A stretch of DNA of 64,000 nt from Massilia atriviolacea (GTDB taxonomy: Bacteria; Pseudomonadota; Gammaproteobacteria; Burkholderiales; Burkholderiaceae_D), in the NCBI RefSeq assembly GCF_003953935.1, contig NZ_RXLQ01000005.1:346553-410552 (forward strand). Reading direction: 5' to 3'. This document shows, in pieces, positions 16,182 through 24,989 of this stretch. The position numbers and the translations under genes are program-made. The notes beneath the pieces are model-generated. The model saw only the letters and a program-made list of their open reading frames with translations. It ran no database searches and was not told the origin of the DNA. Every line of letters starts with the position of its first letter. Position 1 is the stretch's first letter.

Positions 16182-17279
16182 ATGAATGTCCAAGAGTTCT
16201 ACCAGCACGCCTTATCCCAACGCGGCTTTACCTCGGACGCGGCGCAGCAGCGCGCGGTCGACCGCCTGCAGCGCGCCTTTGAAGAATGGGTCGATTTCCG
16301 GGCGCAGCGCTCGTCCACGTTCAAGCGCCTGATCAACCGCCCGGACGTGCCGCGCGGGGTCTACCTGTGGGGTGGAGTCGGGCGCGGCAAGTCGTTTTTG
16401 ATGGACAGTTTTTACTCGGTGGTGCCGGTGGTGCGCAAGACGCGCCTGCACTTCCACGAATTCATGCGCGGCGTGCACCGCGAGCTCGATGAGCTCAAGG
16501 GCGTGGCCGATCCGCTCGACGAGGTCGCGCGCCGCATCGCCAAGAAATACCGCCTGATCTGCTTCGACGAATTCCACGTGTCGGATATTGCCGACGCCAT
16601 GATCCTGTACAACCTGCTGACGGCGCTGTTCAACAACGGCGTGTCTTTCATCATGACGTCGAACTACGACCCCGACCTGCTGTACCCGGACGGCCTGCAC
16701 CGCGACCGCATGCTGCCCACCATCGCCCTGCTCAAGGACAGGCTCGACGTGATGAACGTCGACGCCGGCATCGATTACCGCAAGCGCGCGCTGGAGCAGG
16801 TCGAGAGCTATTACACGCCGCTGGGCGCCGCCTCCGACGAGGCGCTGCGCACGGCCTACGCGCGCATCGCCGAGACGGCCGACGAAGACCCGCGCATCCG
16901 CATCGAAGAGCGCGAAATCCGCGCCTTGCGCCACGCCGGCGGCATCATCTGGTTCGATTTTGCGACCCTGTGCGGCGGGCCGCGCTCGCAGAACGACTAC
17001 CTCGAAATCGCCAGCCGCTTCCACACCGTGGTACTGTCGGGGATTCCGGCCATGTCGGCCGCGCAGTCGTCCGAGGCGCGCCGGTTTACCTGGCTGATCG
17101 ACGTCTTCTACGACCACAAGGTTAAACTGCTGATGTCGGCCGCCGTGCCGCCGGAACAGCTGTACACGCAAGGGACGCTGTCGAACGAGTTTCACCGCAC
17201 CGTCTCGCGTATTATCGAAATGCAGTCGCGCGACTACATGGATGCGGAGCGCCGCGGCGCGGCCGACGCCCTTTCCTGA
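16182..17279 (+). CDS. zapE: Cell division protein ZapE (AFG1-like ATPase)
   Basis: ZapE is an AAA-type ATPase of the AFG1/LACE1 family that associates with the division ring and affects Z-ring stability in E. coli. The 365-residue product has Walker A GGVGRGKSFLMDSFY and Walker B LICFDEFHVSD. It also has a sensor-like IMTSNYDPDLLYPDGLHRDR and the family's C-terminal LIDVFYDHKVKL with SRIIEMQS. An in-frame TTG lies 12 bp upstream, but MNVQEFYQ at 16182 fits the family start. It follows lpdA after 68 bp, an order common in related bacteria. Confidence 0.93.
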   Translation: MNVQEFYQHALSQRGFTSDAAQQRAVDRLQRAFEEWVDFRAQRSSTFKRLINRPDVPRGVYLWGGVGRGKSFLMDSFYSVVPVVRKTRLHFHEFMRGVHRELDELKGVADPLDEVARRIAKKYRLICFDEFHVSDIADAMILYNLLTALFNNGVSFIMTSNYDPDLLYPDGLHRDRMLPTIALLKDRLDVMNVDAGIDYRKRALEQVESYYTPLGAASDEALRTAYARIAETADEDPRIRIEEREIRALRHAGGIIWFDFATLCGGPRSQNDYLEIASRFHTVVLSGIPAMSAAQSSEARRFTWLIDVFYDHKVKLLMSAAVPPEQLYTQGTLSNEFHRTVSRIIEMQSRDYMDAERRGAADALS

Positions 17280-17311
17280 CCTTCGCCCGACCAGCCCACA
17301 GGACACCGAAC

Positions 17312-18013
17312 ATGAACAACCGCTTTGCTTTTCTCCCGATCCGGCTTGCCGCGCTGGCGCTGGCCGCCGGCCTGGCCGCCTGCACGCCCGGCCTGCAGCC
17401 GACCAGCATGGCGCCGCCGGTGCCGGCCACCGAATCGCTGGAACAGGCCGCGCTCAAGCTCGAACAGGTGCGCACCCAGCGCGCCGCCGCCGAAGCGCGC
17501 TACGCCAACAGCGAAGCGACCTGCTACGAGAAATTCTTCGTCAACGACTGCCTAGACGAAGCGAGCGAGTACCGGCGCGTGACCCTGGCCTACCTGAACG
17601 CGGTGGAAGACGAGGCCAAGCACTTCCAGCGCAAGGCCTCGGCCGACGCGCGCGACGCGGCGGTGGCCGAATCGATCCGGGTGGCGGAAGCGGAAGAAGC
17701 GCGCCTGGCGGCCAATCCGACCCCGGCGCCGGTGGAAGCGCCGCCGAAAGTGAAGGGGCCGTCGAAGAAGCCGACCCTGGAAGCGCGCCAGGCGGCGCAG
17801 GCGGCCAAGCTGGCGCGGATCGCCGCCGAAGAGCGGGCCGCCGTGCCGCAACGGGCGGCCAACGCGCAAGCCTTCGAGCAGAAACGCATCGATTCCGAGA
17901 AGCGCCAGCGCAAGGTGGAAGAGAAGAAGGCGGCCAGCGCCAGGAAGGCCGAGAAGGCGGCCAGGGATGCGGAGGCGGCGGCGCAGCCGAAGGAAGTCAA
18001 GATGACCAAATGA
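17312..18013 (+). CDS. Putative lipoprotein with alanine/lysine-rich coiled coil
   Basis: The 233-residue product carries a lipoprotein signal with lipobox LAAC (Cys24), so it is probably anchored to the outer membrane. A moderately conserved segment holds two cysteines (ATCYEKFFVNDCLDEASEY) that could form a disulfide. A proline-rich linker (NPTPAPVEAPPKVKGPSKKP) follows, and the remainder is a long Ala/Lys/Glu/Arg-rich helix likely to form a coiled coil. I do not recognise a characterised family. It starts 32 bp after zapE and may be co-transcribed with it. A hairpin follows its stop codon. Confidence 0.75.
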   Translation: MNNRFAFLPIRLAALALAAGLAACTPGLQPTSMAPPVPATESLEQAALKLEQVRTQRAAAEARYANSEATCYEKFFVNDCLDEASEYRRVTLAYLNAVEDEAKHFQRKASADARDAAVAESIRVAEAEEARLAANPTPAPVEAPPKVKGPSKKPTLEARQAAQAAKLARIAAEERAAVPQRAANAQAFEQKRIDSEKRQRKVEEKKAASARKAEKAARDAEAAAQPKEVKMTK

Positions 18014-18015
18014 CG

Positions 18016-18057
18016 CGTCGTTCCCGCCAAGGGGGGCCGCCGAGGCCGGGAACGACG
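18016..18057. terminator. Hairpin between convergent genes, REP-like
   Basis: CGTCGTTCCCG (18016-18026) and CGGGAACGACG (18047-18057) form an 11-bp perfect stem with a 20-nt GC-rich loop. It sits exactly in the gap between the lipoprotein gene and the convergent phosphatase gene, so it could act as a bidirectional terminator. Its arms resemble the hairpin at 2691-2718. Confidence 0.5.
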
Positions 18058-18059
18058 GA

Positions 18060-18866
18060 TTATACCGCGCGGCGCATCCGTTCCACCGTGTAGTTCGGCA
18101 CTTCCTTGGGCGGCTTGACCAGCTTGACGATGGCCATGGTGCAGTTGCCGCCCTTGCCCTGGGCGCGTTCCACCGCCTTGTTGATCAGCAGCTCCGAGGC
18201 CTGGCGCGGGGTGTTCTTGCTGGTCACCGCACCGAGTTCGCTATCGGTGAAGAAGTGCCACAGCCCGTCCGAGGCCAGCAGGAAGGTGTCGCCCGCCGCC
18301 AGGTTCTCGTGGTGGCCGACGGCCACGAACGGTTCCTTGCGGCTGTTGCCGAGCACATTGAACAGCAGCTTCGAGTGGCGGTGGTTCCTGGCCGCTTCCA
18401 GCGGCAGCTTGTCGGTGCCGACCAGGTGCTCGATATACGGCACGTCGCTGGTGCGCACCACGCACTCGGCGCGCACGAAGCGGTACAGGCGCGAATCGCC
18501 CACGTGCGCCCACACGGCCGTGCCCTTGGGGGTGATGATCAGCCCCACGAAGGTCGAATGCGGCTCGCTCTTGCTGGTCAGGGCATTGAGCTTGAGCACG
18601 GTGTGGGTTTCCAGCACGATGTCGCGCAGCAGCCCTTGCAGGCGCTCGATGCTGGGGGCGTCGCCCGGCTTGAACAGGTCGAATTGCTGCTTGGCCGTCA
18701 GCAGGGCCTGGTCGGCTGCGGCAGAGCCGCCGGAAACGCCGTCGGCCAGCACCGCCATCATGTAGCCGGGCGAACGGGCGCCGGTGAACAGGGCGGTGCG
18801 GTTGGTCTGCTCCGCTCGGTTACCGATGTGCTGCGCGGTACCGGCTTCTATCTTGTATACGTTCAT
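18060..18866 (-). CDS. PP2C-like serine/threonine phosphatase with altered metal-site motifs
   Basis: The 268-residue product has the PP2C order of motifs: VLADGVSGGSAA (DGxxGG, Asp42), WAHVGDSRLYRF, and FLLASDGLWHFF. PP2C enzymes are Mn2+/Mg2+-dependent phosphatases that reverse Ser/Thr phosphorylation. Two positions differ from the usual pattern. The first motif reads NRAEQTNRT rather than Rxx(N)(Q/E)D, and the last, normally DNxT, reads GNCT, so one metal-binding Asp appears missing. The protein may be weakly active or use another ligand. The start MNVYKIEAG at 18866 begins the recognisable domain; an upstream ATG at 18899 with GAGAG before it is an alternative. No kinase gene is adjacent. 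Confidence 0.8.
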   Translation of the reverse strand: MNVYKIEAGTAQHIGNRAEQTNRTALFTGARSPGYMMAVLADGVSGGSAAADQALLTAKQQFDLFKPGDAPSIERLQGLLRDIVLETHTVLKLNALTSKSEPHSTFVGLIITPKGTAVWAHVGDSRLYRFVRAECVVRTSDVPYIEHLVGTDKLPLEAARNHRHSKLLFNVLGNSRKEPFVAVGHHENLAAGDTFLLASDGLWHFFTDSELGAVTSKNTPRQASELLINKAVERAQGKGGNCTMAIVKLVKPPKEVPNYTVERMRRAV

Positions 18867-18930
18867 ATGCTTGGGGTAAAGTCCTGGCTGCGTTACCATA
18901 CGGCTCTCGTGGCTGCCGTATTCTATATTG

Positions 18931-18959
18931 TTGGCTGCAACCGCGCCGTAGATTAAACT
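18931..18959 (+). promoter_or_regulatory. Candidate promoter for the YdcH-like gene
   Basis: TTGGCT (18931-18936) and TAAACT (18954-18959) are spaced by 17 bp in the region divergent from the phosphatase gene. Transcription would start near 18966, about 120 nt before the YdcH-like ATG. Confidence 0.4.
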
Positions 18960-19088
18960 ATGCACCGAGTATGCTGCTGCTTGCAAGCAGCGACTATTTT
19001 CTGTGCGACAAAAATTGTTTCAGATTGTATGCGTTTTTCGGCTGCAGTTGATGAAATTTTTGAAATGAACTTGTCTGGAATGCCACAC

Positions 19089-19289
19089 ATGAACGATGCC
19101 CACGAAATCCAGCGCCGCCTGATCGAACTCGATGTGGAACATCGCGACCTGGATGCTGTCATAGACATGTTGACCCTGGACGGGCACCACGACCAGTTGC
19201 AGCTGCGCCGCCTCAAAAAGCGCAAATTGCAACTGAAAGACCATATTACCCTGTTGAAAATGCAATTGGTGCCCGATGTTCCGGCCTGA
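19089..19289 (+). CDS. YdcH-family (DUF465) small protein
   Basis: The 66-residue product MNDAHEIQRRLIELDVEHRD and its helical continuation, ending with RLKKRKLQLKDHITLL, match the small YdcH/DUF465 family of two-helix coiled-coil proteins, whose function is unknown. Open frame extends upstream to 18960 with several cysteines, but only the part from 19089 resembles the family, and a GGA lies 10 bases before this ATG. It precedes the DinG-type helicase gene by 28 bp and may share its transcript. Confidence 0.85.
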   Translation: MNDAHEIQRRLIELDVEHRDLDAVIDMLTLDGHHDQLQLRRLKKRKLQLKDHITLLKMQLVPDVPA

Positions 19290-19317
19290 TCCTTCTTCGC
19301 TTCACTGAAATGCCACT

Positions 19318-21360
19318 TTGACCGACCCTACACTGGCGCCCGTCGCGCCGCTTCACGCCGACGGCGAACCCGCCGCGCCGGCCCTGCCGGAAGGCAAACA
19401 CGATGCCGAAGTCGACCGCCTGTTCAGCGCGGGCGGCCCGCTTGCGCCTTCCGTCGGCAGCTTCAGCCCGCGCCGCTCGCAGACCGAGATGGCCAAGTCG
19501 ATCGCCCAGGCCATCGCCGACCAGAGCACCCTGATCGCCGAGGCCGGCACCGGCACCGGCAAGACCTTCGCCTACCTGGTCCCGGCGCTGCTGTGGGGCG
19601 GCAAGACCATCATTTCGACCGGCACCAAGAACTTGCAGGACCAGTTGTTCCTGCGCGACATACCGACCGTGCGCGCCGCGCTCAAGGCCCCGGTATCGGT
19701 GGCCCTGCTCAAGGGCCGTTCGAACTACGTCTGCCACTACCACCTGGAACGCACCCTGCAGAACGGGCGCATGACCTCGCGCGACGATGTCGGCAACCTG
19801 CGCGAAATCTCGCGCTTCATCAAGATGACCAGCTCGGGCGACAAGGCCGAACTGGCCAAGGTGCCCGAAAATGCGCAGATCTGGAACCTGGTCACCTCGA
19901 CCCGCGACACCTGCATGGGCGCCGAGTGCCAGTACTACCAGGATTGCTTCGTGATGAAGGCGCGCCGCGAAGCCCAGCAGGCCGACGTGGTGGTGGTCAA
20001 CCACCACCTGTTCTTCGCCGACGTGGCGCTGAAGGACACCGGCGTGGCCGAGCTGCTGCCCTCGGCCAATACCATCATCTTCGACGAAGCGCACCAGCTG
20101 CCCGACACGGCCACCCTGTTCTTCGGCCAGACCGTCTCCACCTCGCAGATCCTGGAACTGTGCCGCGACGTGCTGGCCGAGGGCCTGGCGCACGCGCGCG
20201 GCGGACCGGACTGGGCCAAGGTGGTGATGGTGGTGGAAAAGGCCGCGCGCGACCTGCGCCTGACTTTCCCGCAAGACATCATGCGCCTGTCGCTGGCGCA
20301 GATCATGCCGTCCTCCGATTTTTTCCCGGCCCTGAACACGCTCAAGGACAAGCTGGCCGAGATGATCGGCGTGCTCGAAGACCAGGCCGCGCGCGCCGAG
20401 ACCATCGAACAGGTGCGCGTGCGCGCGGTCGAGCTGGCCGCCGCGCTGGACGGCTGGAAACAGGACGGCAAGGGTAAAGTGGTCGAAGGCGACCAGGCGG
20501 TGCTGTGGGTGGAAGCCTTTTCCTCGTCCCTGCAACTGCACAAGACGCCGCTGTCGATCGCGCCGATCTTCAACAACCAGCGCGAAGGCACGCCGCGCAG
20601 CTGGATCTTTACCTCGGCCACGCTGGCGGTCAAGAACGACTTCAAGCATTTCTCGAACCAGATGGGCCTGACCGGCGAGCCGGCCAAGACCTGGCCGAGT
20701 CCGTTCAACTACGAGCAGCAGGGCTTGCTGTACGTGCCGAACGGCTTGCCGGAACCGAATTCCTTCGGCTACACCGACGCCGTCATCGATTGCGCGCTGC
20801 CGGTGATCGAGGCGGCCGGCGGCCGCACCTTCTTCCTGTGCACCACGATCCGGGCGGTCAAGCAGGTGTCCGAACGCTTGCGCGACGAGTTCGCCAAGCG
20901 CGGGCTCGACTTCCCGCTGTTCGTGCAGGGCGAGCGCGGCCGCACCGAACTGCTCGACTCCTTCCGCAATGCCGGCAACGGCGTGCTGGTCGGCTCCCAG
21001 AGTTTCTGGGAAGGCGTGGACGTGCGCGGCGATGCGCTCTCGCTCGTCATCATCGACAAGCTGCCCTTCGCCCCGCCCGACGACCCGGTGCTGGCCGCGC
21101 GCATCGACGTCATGGAAAAGCAGGGCTTGAACGGCTTCATGCACCACACCCTGCCCGAGGCCATCATCAACCTCAAGCAGGGCGCGGGGCGCCTGATCCG
21201 CGACGAGACCGACCGCGGCGTGCTGATGATCTGCGACCCGCGCCTGATTTCCAAGTCCTACGGCAAGCGCGTGTGGCAGAGCCTGCCGTCGTTCAAGCGC
21301 ACTCGCCTGCAGGAAGACGTGATCGCCTTTTTCAAACCGCCTCAAGAACCCCAGGACTAA
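19318..21360 (+). CDS. DinG/YoaA-family ATP-dependent DNA helicase
   Basis: This 680-residue protein is a superfamily 2, XPD-like 5'-3' helicase. It has Walker A AEAGTGTGKTFAYLVPALL, four cysteines for an iron-sulfur cluster (YVCHYH, then CMGAECQYYQDC), DEAH box IIFDEAHQLPD, and C-terminal motifs VGSQSFWEGVDVRG and LKQGAGRLIRDETDRG. YoaA and DinG unwind forked or R-loop DNA during repair and replication; this sequence with its N-terminal layout looks nearer to YoaA. The start is TTG at 19318, because the ATG eight bases earlier is in another frame. A DUF885 gene follows after 3 bp. Confidence 0.93.
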   Translation: MTDPTLAPVAPLHADGEPAAPALPEGKHDAEVDRLFSAGGPLAPSVGSFSPRRSQTEMAKSIAQAIADQSTLIAEAGTGTGKTFAYLVPALLWGGKTIISTGTKNLQDQLFLRDIPTVRAALKAPVSVALLKGRSNYVCHYHLERTLQNGRMTSRDDVGNLREISRFIKMTSSGDKAELAKVPENAQIWNLVTSTRDTCMGAECQYYQDCFVMKARREAQQADVVVVNHHLFFADVALKDTGVAELLPSANTIIFDEAHQLPDTATLFFGQTVSTSQILELCRDVLAEGLAHARGGPDWAKVVMVVEKAARDLRLTFPQDIMRLSLAQIMPSSDFFPALNTLKDKLAEMIGVLEDQAARAETIEQVRVRAVELAAALDGWKQDGKGKVVEGDQAVLWVEAFSSSLQLHKTPLSIAPIFNNQREGTPRSWIFTSATLAVKNDFKHFSNQMGLTGEPAKTWPSPFNYEQQGLLYVPNGLPEPNSFGYTDAVIDCALPVIEAAGGRTFFLCTTIRAVKQVSERLRDEFAKRGLDFPLFVQGERGRTELLDSFRNAGNGVLVGSQSFWEGVDVRGDALSLVIIDKLPFAPPDDPVLAARIDVMEKQGLNGFMHHTLPEAIINLKQGAGRLIRDETDRGVLMICDPRLISKSYGKRVWQSLPSFKRTRLQEDVIAFFKPPQEPQD

Positions 21361-21363
21361 GCC

Positions 21364-23190
21364 ATGACCGTGCTGCGCTCGCTGATACTTTCCGCCTTGA
21401 TGGGCACGACCCTGGCCGCCGGCGCCGCCGGCCAGGCGCCGGCCCGGGTTCCCGCGCCGCCGCCGCTGGCCGGCGCCGACAAAGCGGGCGCGAATCCCGC
21501 CGCGCAGCTGGCCCGGCTGGCCGAACGCTATTACGAAGAACAGGCGCGCTACGAGCCGGTCAACGCCACCTTCGCCGGCGACAACCGCTTCGACGACCTG
21601 CTGCCGATGACCATCGTGCCCTCGGTGCGCGCGCGCCAGTTCGCCATGCTGCACGAGGTGCGCAACGAGCTGGCCCGCATCGACCGCAGCAAGCTCGCTG
21701 CGCTCGACCTGACCACCTACGACATCCTCGGTTTCGAAGTCAATAACCTGCTGCGCTTCGAGCCGCTCAAGGATTACCTGCTGCCGATGAACCACATGGA
21801 CAGCCTGCCCGTGCTGCTGGCCAATTTTGGCGCCGGCGACGGCGCGCAGCCGCTGGCCACCGTGGCCCAGCAGCAGGCTTACCTGAAGCGCCTGGCGGCG
21901 CTGCCGCAGTGGACCGACGCCGCCATCGCCAATATGCGTAGCGGCATCAAGCAGGGTGTGGTGCTGCCCAAGGCGCTGGTGCAGTCGCTGCTGCCGCAGA
22001 TCAAGGCGCTGGCCGCCGCGACGGTCGACAGCAGCGCGTACGCGGCGCCGTCGCGCGCGCTGCCCGAGGCCTTTTCCAAGGGCGAGAAAGCGCGCCTGAC
22101 GGGCGCCTACCGCGAAACCGTGCGGGTGCAGGTGCTGCCTTCGCTGCGCAAGCTGGCCGGCTTCCTGGAAACCGAGTACCTGCCGGCCGCGCGCGACACA
22201 TCGGGCTGGGGCAGCCTGCCGGACGGCGGCAACTGGTACCGCGCCTGGGTGGCTTCGCAGACCACCAGCGCCCTGGCGCCGGAAGAAATCCACCGCATCG
22301 GGCTGGCCGAGATGGCGCGCATCAATGCCGAATTCGCCAAGCTGGCGCCCAAGCTCGGCTACACAGGGGCGCCGGCCGGCTTGCCGCGCTGGCTGGCGCA
22401 GCAAGCCAAATACCGTCCGTTCAAGACCGAGGAAGAGGTGCTGCAGGCTTACCGCGCGCTGAACGCGCGCATCCTGCCGATGCTGCCGCGCCTGTTCGCG
22501 ACCCTGCCCAAGGCGCCGCTGGAGATCCGCGCCGAGCCGCCGCTGTCGCGCGATACCGCGTCCGACCATTACACGGCGGCGGCGGCGGACGGCTCGCGTC
22601 CCGGGATTTTCTGGGCCGTGATTCCCGATCCGGCCAGCTACGCCAGCACGCGCATGACCTCGCTGTTCCTGCACGAAGGCCATCCGGGCCACCACTTCCA
22701 GCTGTCCAAGCAGCAGGAACTGCCGATTCCCAAGTTCCGCAAATTCGGCGGCAACAACGCGTATATCGAAGGCTGGGCGCTGTACGCCGAATCGCTGGGC
22801 AAGGAAATGGGCCTGTACGACGATCCGAACGCCTACGCCGGCCACCTGATGCTCGACATGATGCGCGCCGCGCGCCTGGTGGTCGACACCGGCCTGCACG
22901 CCAAGGGCTGGACGCGCGAACAGACGATCCGCTTCCTGGTCGACGAGGCCGGCAATACGGAAGACGATGCGCGCAACGCGACCGAGCGCTACATGGCGTG
23001 GCCGGGCCAGGCGCTGGGCTACAAGGTGGGCGCCTTGAAGATCATGGAACTGCGCCAGCGCGCGCAGGCGGCGCTGGGCGAGAAGTTCAGCCTGGCGACA
23101 TTCCATGACGCGGTGCTGTCCGACGGCACCTTGCCGCTGGCGCTGCTGGAGACCAAGATGAATGCCTGGATCGCCCGGCAGGCCCGCTAA
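21364..23190 (+). CDS. DUF885-family periplasmic protein, metallopeptidase-like
   Basis: The 608-residue product begins with an export signal (MTVLRSLILSALMGTTLAAG) and belongs to DUF885, a family with a zinc-peptidase-like signature. Here the motif is LFLHEGHPGHHFQLS, where an HExxH-like HEGHPGHH is followed about 30 residues later by AYIEGWALYAESLGKE, supplying a glutamate. The substrate is not known; related proteins are described as putative dipeptidases. The gene starts 3 bp after the helicase stop, so it is likely in the same transcript. Confidence 0.88.
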   Translation: MTVLRSLILSALMGTTLAAGAAGQAPARVPAPPPLAGADKAGANPAAQLARLAERYYEEQARYEPVNATFAGDNRFDDLLPMTIVPSVRARQFAMLHEVRNELARIDRSKLAALDLTTYDILGFEVNNLLRFEPLKDYLLPMNHMDSLPVLLANFGAGDGAQPLATVAQQQAYLKRLAALPQWTDAAIANMRSGIKQGVVLPKALVQSLLPQIKALAAATVDSSAYAAPSRALPEAFSKGEKARLTGAYRETVRVQVLPSLRKLAGFLETEYLPAARDTSGWGSLPDGGNWYRAWVASQTTSALAPEEIHRIGLAEMARINAEFAKLAPKLGYTGAPAGLPRWLAQQAKYRPFKTEEEVLQAYRALNARILPMLPRLFATLPKAPLEIRAEPPLSRDTASDHYTAAAADGSRPGIFWAVIPDPASYASTRMTSLFLHEGHPGHHFQLSKQQELPIPKFRKFGGNNAYIEGWALYAESLGKEMGLYDDPNAYAGHLMLDMMRAARLVVDTGLHAKGWTREQTIRFLVDEAGNTEDDARNATERYMAWPGQALGYKVGALKIMELRQRAQAALGEKFSLATFHDAVLSDGTLPLALLETKMNAWIARQAR

Positions 23191-23202
23191 GGGCGGCAGC
23201 TG

Positions 23203-24183
23203 TCACGTTTGCGGCAGGATCACCACTTTGCCGGTGACCTTGCGCGCCGCCATGTCGTTGAGCGCCTGGGCCGTCTGTTCCAGCGCGTAGCGCCCTGAAA
23301 TGCGCGGCCGGATCTTGCCTTCGGCCAGCCATCCCATCAGTTCGCGCATGGCCGCCAGGTTGGCCTTCGGTTCGCGCTTGGCGAACTCGCCCCAGAATAC
23401 GCCCATCAGCGAGGCGCCCTTGAGCAAGGTCAGGTTCAGCGGCAGCCTGGGGATCTCGCCGTTGGCAAAACCCACCACCAGGTAGCGCCCGCGCCAGCCG
23501 ATCGAGCGGAAGGCCGGCTCGGCGTACACCCCGCCGACCGGGTCGTAGATCACGTCCGGACCCTTGCCGTCGGTGGCCGCCTTGATCGCTTCGCGCAAGT
23601 CCTGGGTGCTGTAGTTGATGGTGGCGTCGGCGCCGTGTTCGCGGCAGACCGCCAGCTTGTCGTCGCTCGACGCCGCCGCGATCACGCGCGCGCCCAGGGC
23701 CTTGCCGATTTCGATGGCGGCCAGCCCGACCCCGCCGGCCGCGCCCAGCACCAGCATGGTTTCGCCGGCCTTGAGCGCGGCGCGGTCGGCCACCGCGTGG
23801 TGCGAGGTGCCGTAGGTGAGGGTGATGGCGGCGGCGGTGTCGAAATCCATCCCGGGCGGCATCGGCATGACGGCCTGGGCCGGCACCACGATCTGCTGCG
23901 CGAACGCGCCCTGGGCGGAAAACGCGATCACGCGCTCGCCCACCCTGACGTTGGCCACGCCCTCGCCCAGCGCGGCGACCACGCCCGACAGTTCGCTGCC
24001 CGGGGTGAACGGCAGCTCCGGCTTGAACTGGTACTTGCCCTGGATGATCAGCACGTCGGGGAAGTTGCCCCCGGCCGCCTGCACATCGACCAGCACCTGG
24101 CCCGCTCCCGCCACCGGGGCGGCCAGTTGTTCCACTACCAGGCTGTCGGGCAGCCCCCACGCTTTGCAAACCACGGCTTTCAT
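23203..24183 (-). CDS. NADPH:quinone oxidoreductase family protein (zinc-independent MDR)
   Basis: This 326-residue medium-chain dehydrogenase/reductase shows the GroES-like N-terminal part (VLIIQGKYQFKPELPFTPGSE) and a nucleotide-binding fold with LVLGAAGGVGLAAIEIGKALG. No zinc-ligand cysteines are seen, as in quinone oxidoreductases of the QOR type. It probably reduces a quinone or enone with NADPH, though the substrate is unknown. GGAG lies 6 bp before the ATG. The upstream region contains ACGGTCGTAC-like sequence (near 24210) that could bind a TetR-type regulator, but none is encoded nearby. It is convergent with the DUF885 gene and divergent from the TIR gene. Confidence 0.9.
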   Translation of the reverse strand: MKAVVCKAWGLPDSLVVEQLAAPVAGAGQVLVDVQAAGGNFPDVLIIQGKYQFKPELPFTPGSELSGVVAALGEGVANVRVGERVIAFSAQGAFAQQIVVPAQAVMPMPPGMDFDTAAAITLTYGTSHHAVADRAALKAGETMLVLGAAGGVGLAAIEIGKALGARVIAAASSDDKLAVCREHGADATINYSTQDLREAIKAATDGKGPDVIYDPVGGVYAEPAFRSIGWRGRYLVVGFANGEIPRLPLNLTLLKGASLMGVFWGEFAKREPKANLAAMRELMGWLAEGKIRPRISGRYALEQTAQALNDMAARKVTGKVVILPQT

Positions 24184-24285
24184 TGGTGTCTCCGATTGTT
24201 TTATTGAAAAATAGTACGACCGTTTGATTTTTGATTATGCCTGAATTTGCCGCGGGCGGGTGGGGCGCCGGGGAGGCTCGGCCGT

Positions 24286-24299
24286 TTGCGCGTGCGCAA
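24286..24299. promoter_or_regulatory. 14-bp perfect palindrome upstream of the TIR gene
   Basis: TTGCGCGTGCGCAA is a perfect palindrome with 6-bp arms around GT, 71 bp upstream of the TIR-gene ATG in a GC-rich leader. It could be an operator for the two-gene module. I see no good sigma-70 promoter around it. Confidence 0.35.
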
Positions 24300-24370
24300 G
24301 GCCGCGCCCGGCGTGCTTGTTACAGTCGACAGCGCGAGCGCGCAGTGGGACCACAGGACAGGAGGCTGAC

Positions 24371-24979
24371 ATGGCAATCCGTTACGGCTGTTTCTTCAGT
24401 TACGCCCACGGCCGCTATGAGCTGATGAACCGGTTCAAGGCTTCCCTGTCCGATGCCATCCGCTGCTATCTGGAACCCTATTTTGACAATGAAGAGGCCT
24501 TGTTCATTGACACTGAACAACTTGGCGGCGGGGACGACCTCGACCGCCGCATCGCGCGCGCCCTGTGCGAGAGCGTCACCATGATCGTGATCTACACCCC
24601 CAGGTACGAGGCGCACGGCTACACGCGGCGCGAGTTCGCCGCGATGCAGGCGATCGAGGCCGAGCGCAGCCAGTGGTATCCGATGCCCAGCCACCTGATC
24701 ATCCCCGTGATCATGACCATGCACCCGGCGCGCCTGCCGCCGCAGATCGCCGCCTCGAGTTTTTACGTGGATTTTTCGCACTTCACGATGGCCACCGGCG
24801 ACCTGAAGTCGCACCCGGATTTCCTGCCCGACATCAAGCGGATCGTGGACCGGATCGTCATCCATTATCAGTATCAAAAAAAGTACACCCCCGTGTGCCA
24901 TGACTGCAACCAATTCGTGCTTCCCGCTGTCCCACCCGAGTGGCGCGATCTGCCGGATCTGTCTTTCCCGAAAAAATAA
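24371..24979 (+). CDS. TIR-domain protein, putative NADase effector of a two-gene module
   Basis: The 202-residue product opens with MAIRYGCFFSYAHG, the TIR box 1 pattern (h-h-h-F-I-S-Y-x-H), and has LFIDTEQLGGGDDLDRRIA matching the loop before helix alphaB. SVTMIVIYTPRYEAHGYTRR and the following EF match the segment S-x-x-h-h-h-h-S-x-x-Y-x-x-S-x-x-C-x-x-E. Glu88 lies where catalytic TIR NADases have their glutamate. The C-terminal third has a CHDC motif and no recognised domain. No signal or membrane segment is seen. AGGAGG lies 5 bp before the ATG. The next gene starts 10 bp downstream and encodes a MinD-like/TPR protein, so both likely act together. The NADase role is inferred. Confidence 0.82.
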   Translation: MAIRYGCFFSYAHGRYELMNRFKASLSDAIRCYLEPYFDNEEALFIDTEQLGGGDDLDRRIARALCESVTMIVIYTPRYEAHGYTRREFAAMQAIEAERSQWYPMPSHLIIPVIMTMHPARLPPQIAASSFYVDFSHFTMATGDLKSHPDFLPDIKRIVDRIVIHYQYQKKYTPVCHDCNQFVLPAVPPEWRDLPDLSFPKK

Positions 24980-24989
24980 GAGGAGCAAC

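Noticed and set aside
18960..19088. Longer YdcH-like protein with a cysteine-rich N-terminus
   Set aside because: The family is 65-80 residues long and begins near MNDAHEIQ; the upstream part is probably leader.
19246..23106. A 1286-codon minus-strand open frame opposite the helicase and DUF885 genes
   Set aside because: It is antisense to two well-supported genes and its translation is Arg/Gly/His/Ala-rich with no motif, as expected from high-GC codon bias.
24260..24370. Longer TIR protein starting at 24260
   Set aside because: The extra 37 residues are Arg/Gly/Cys-rich and unlike TIR proteins; AGGAGG just before 24371 marks the real start.
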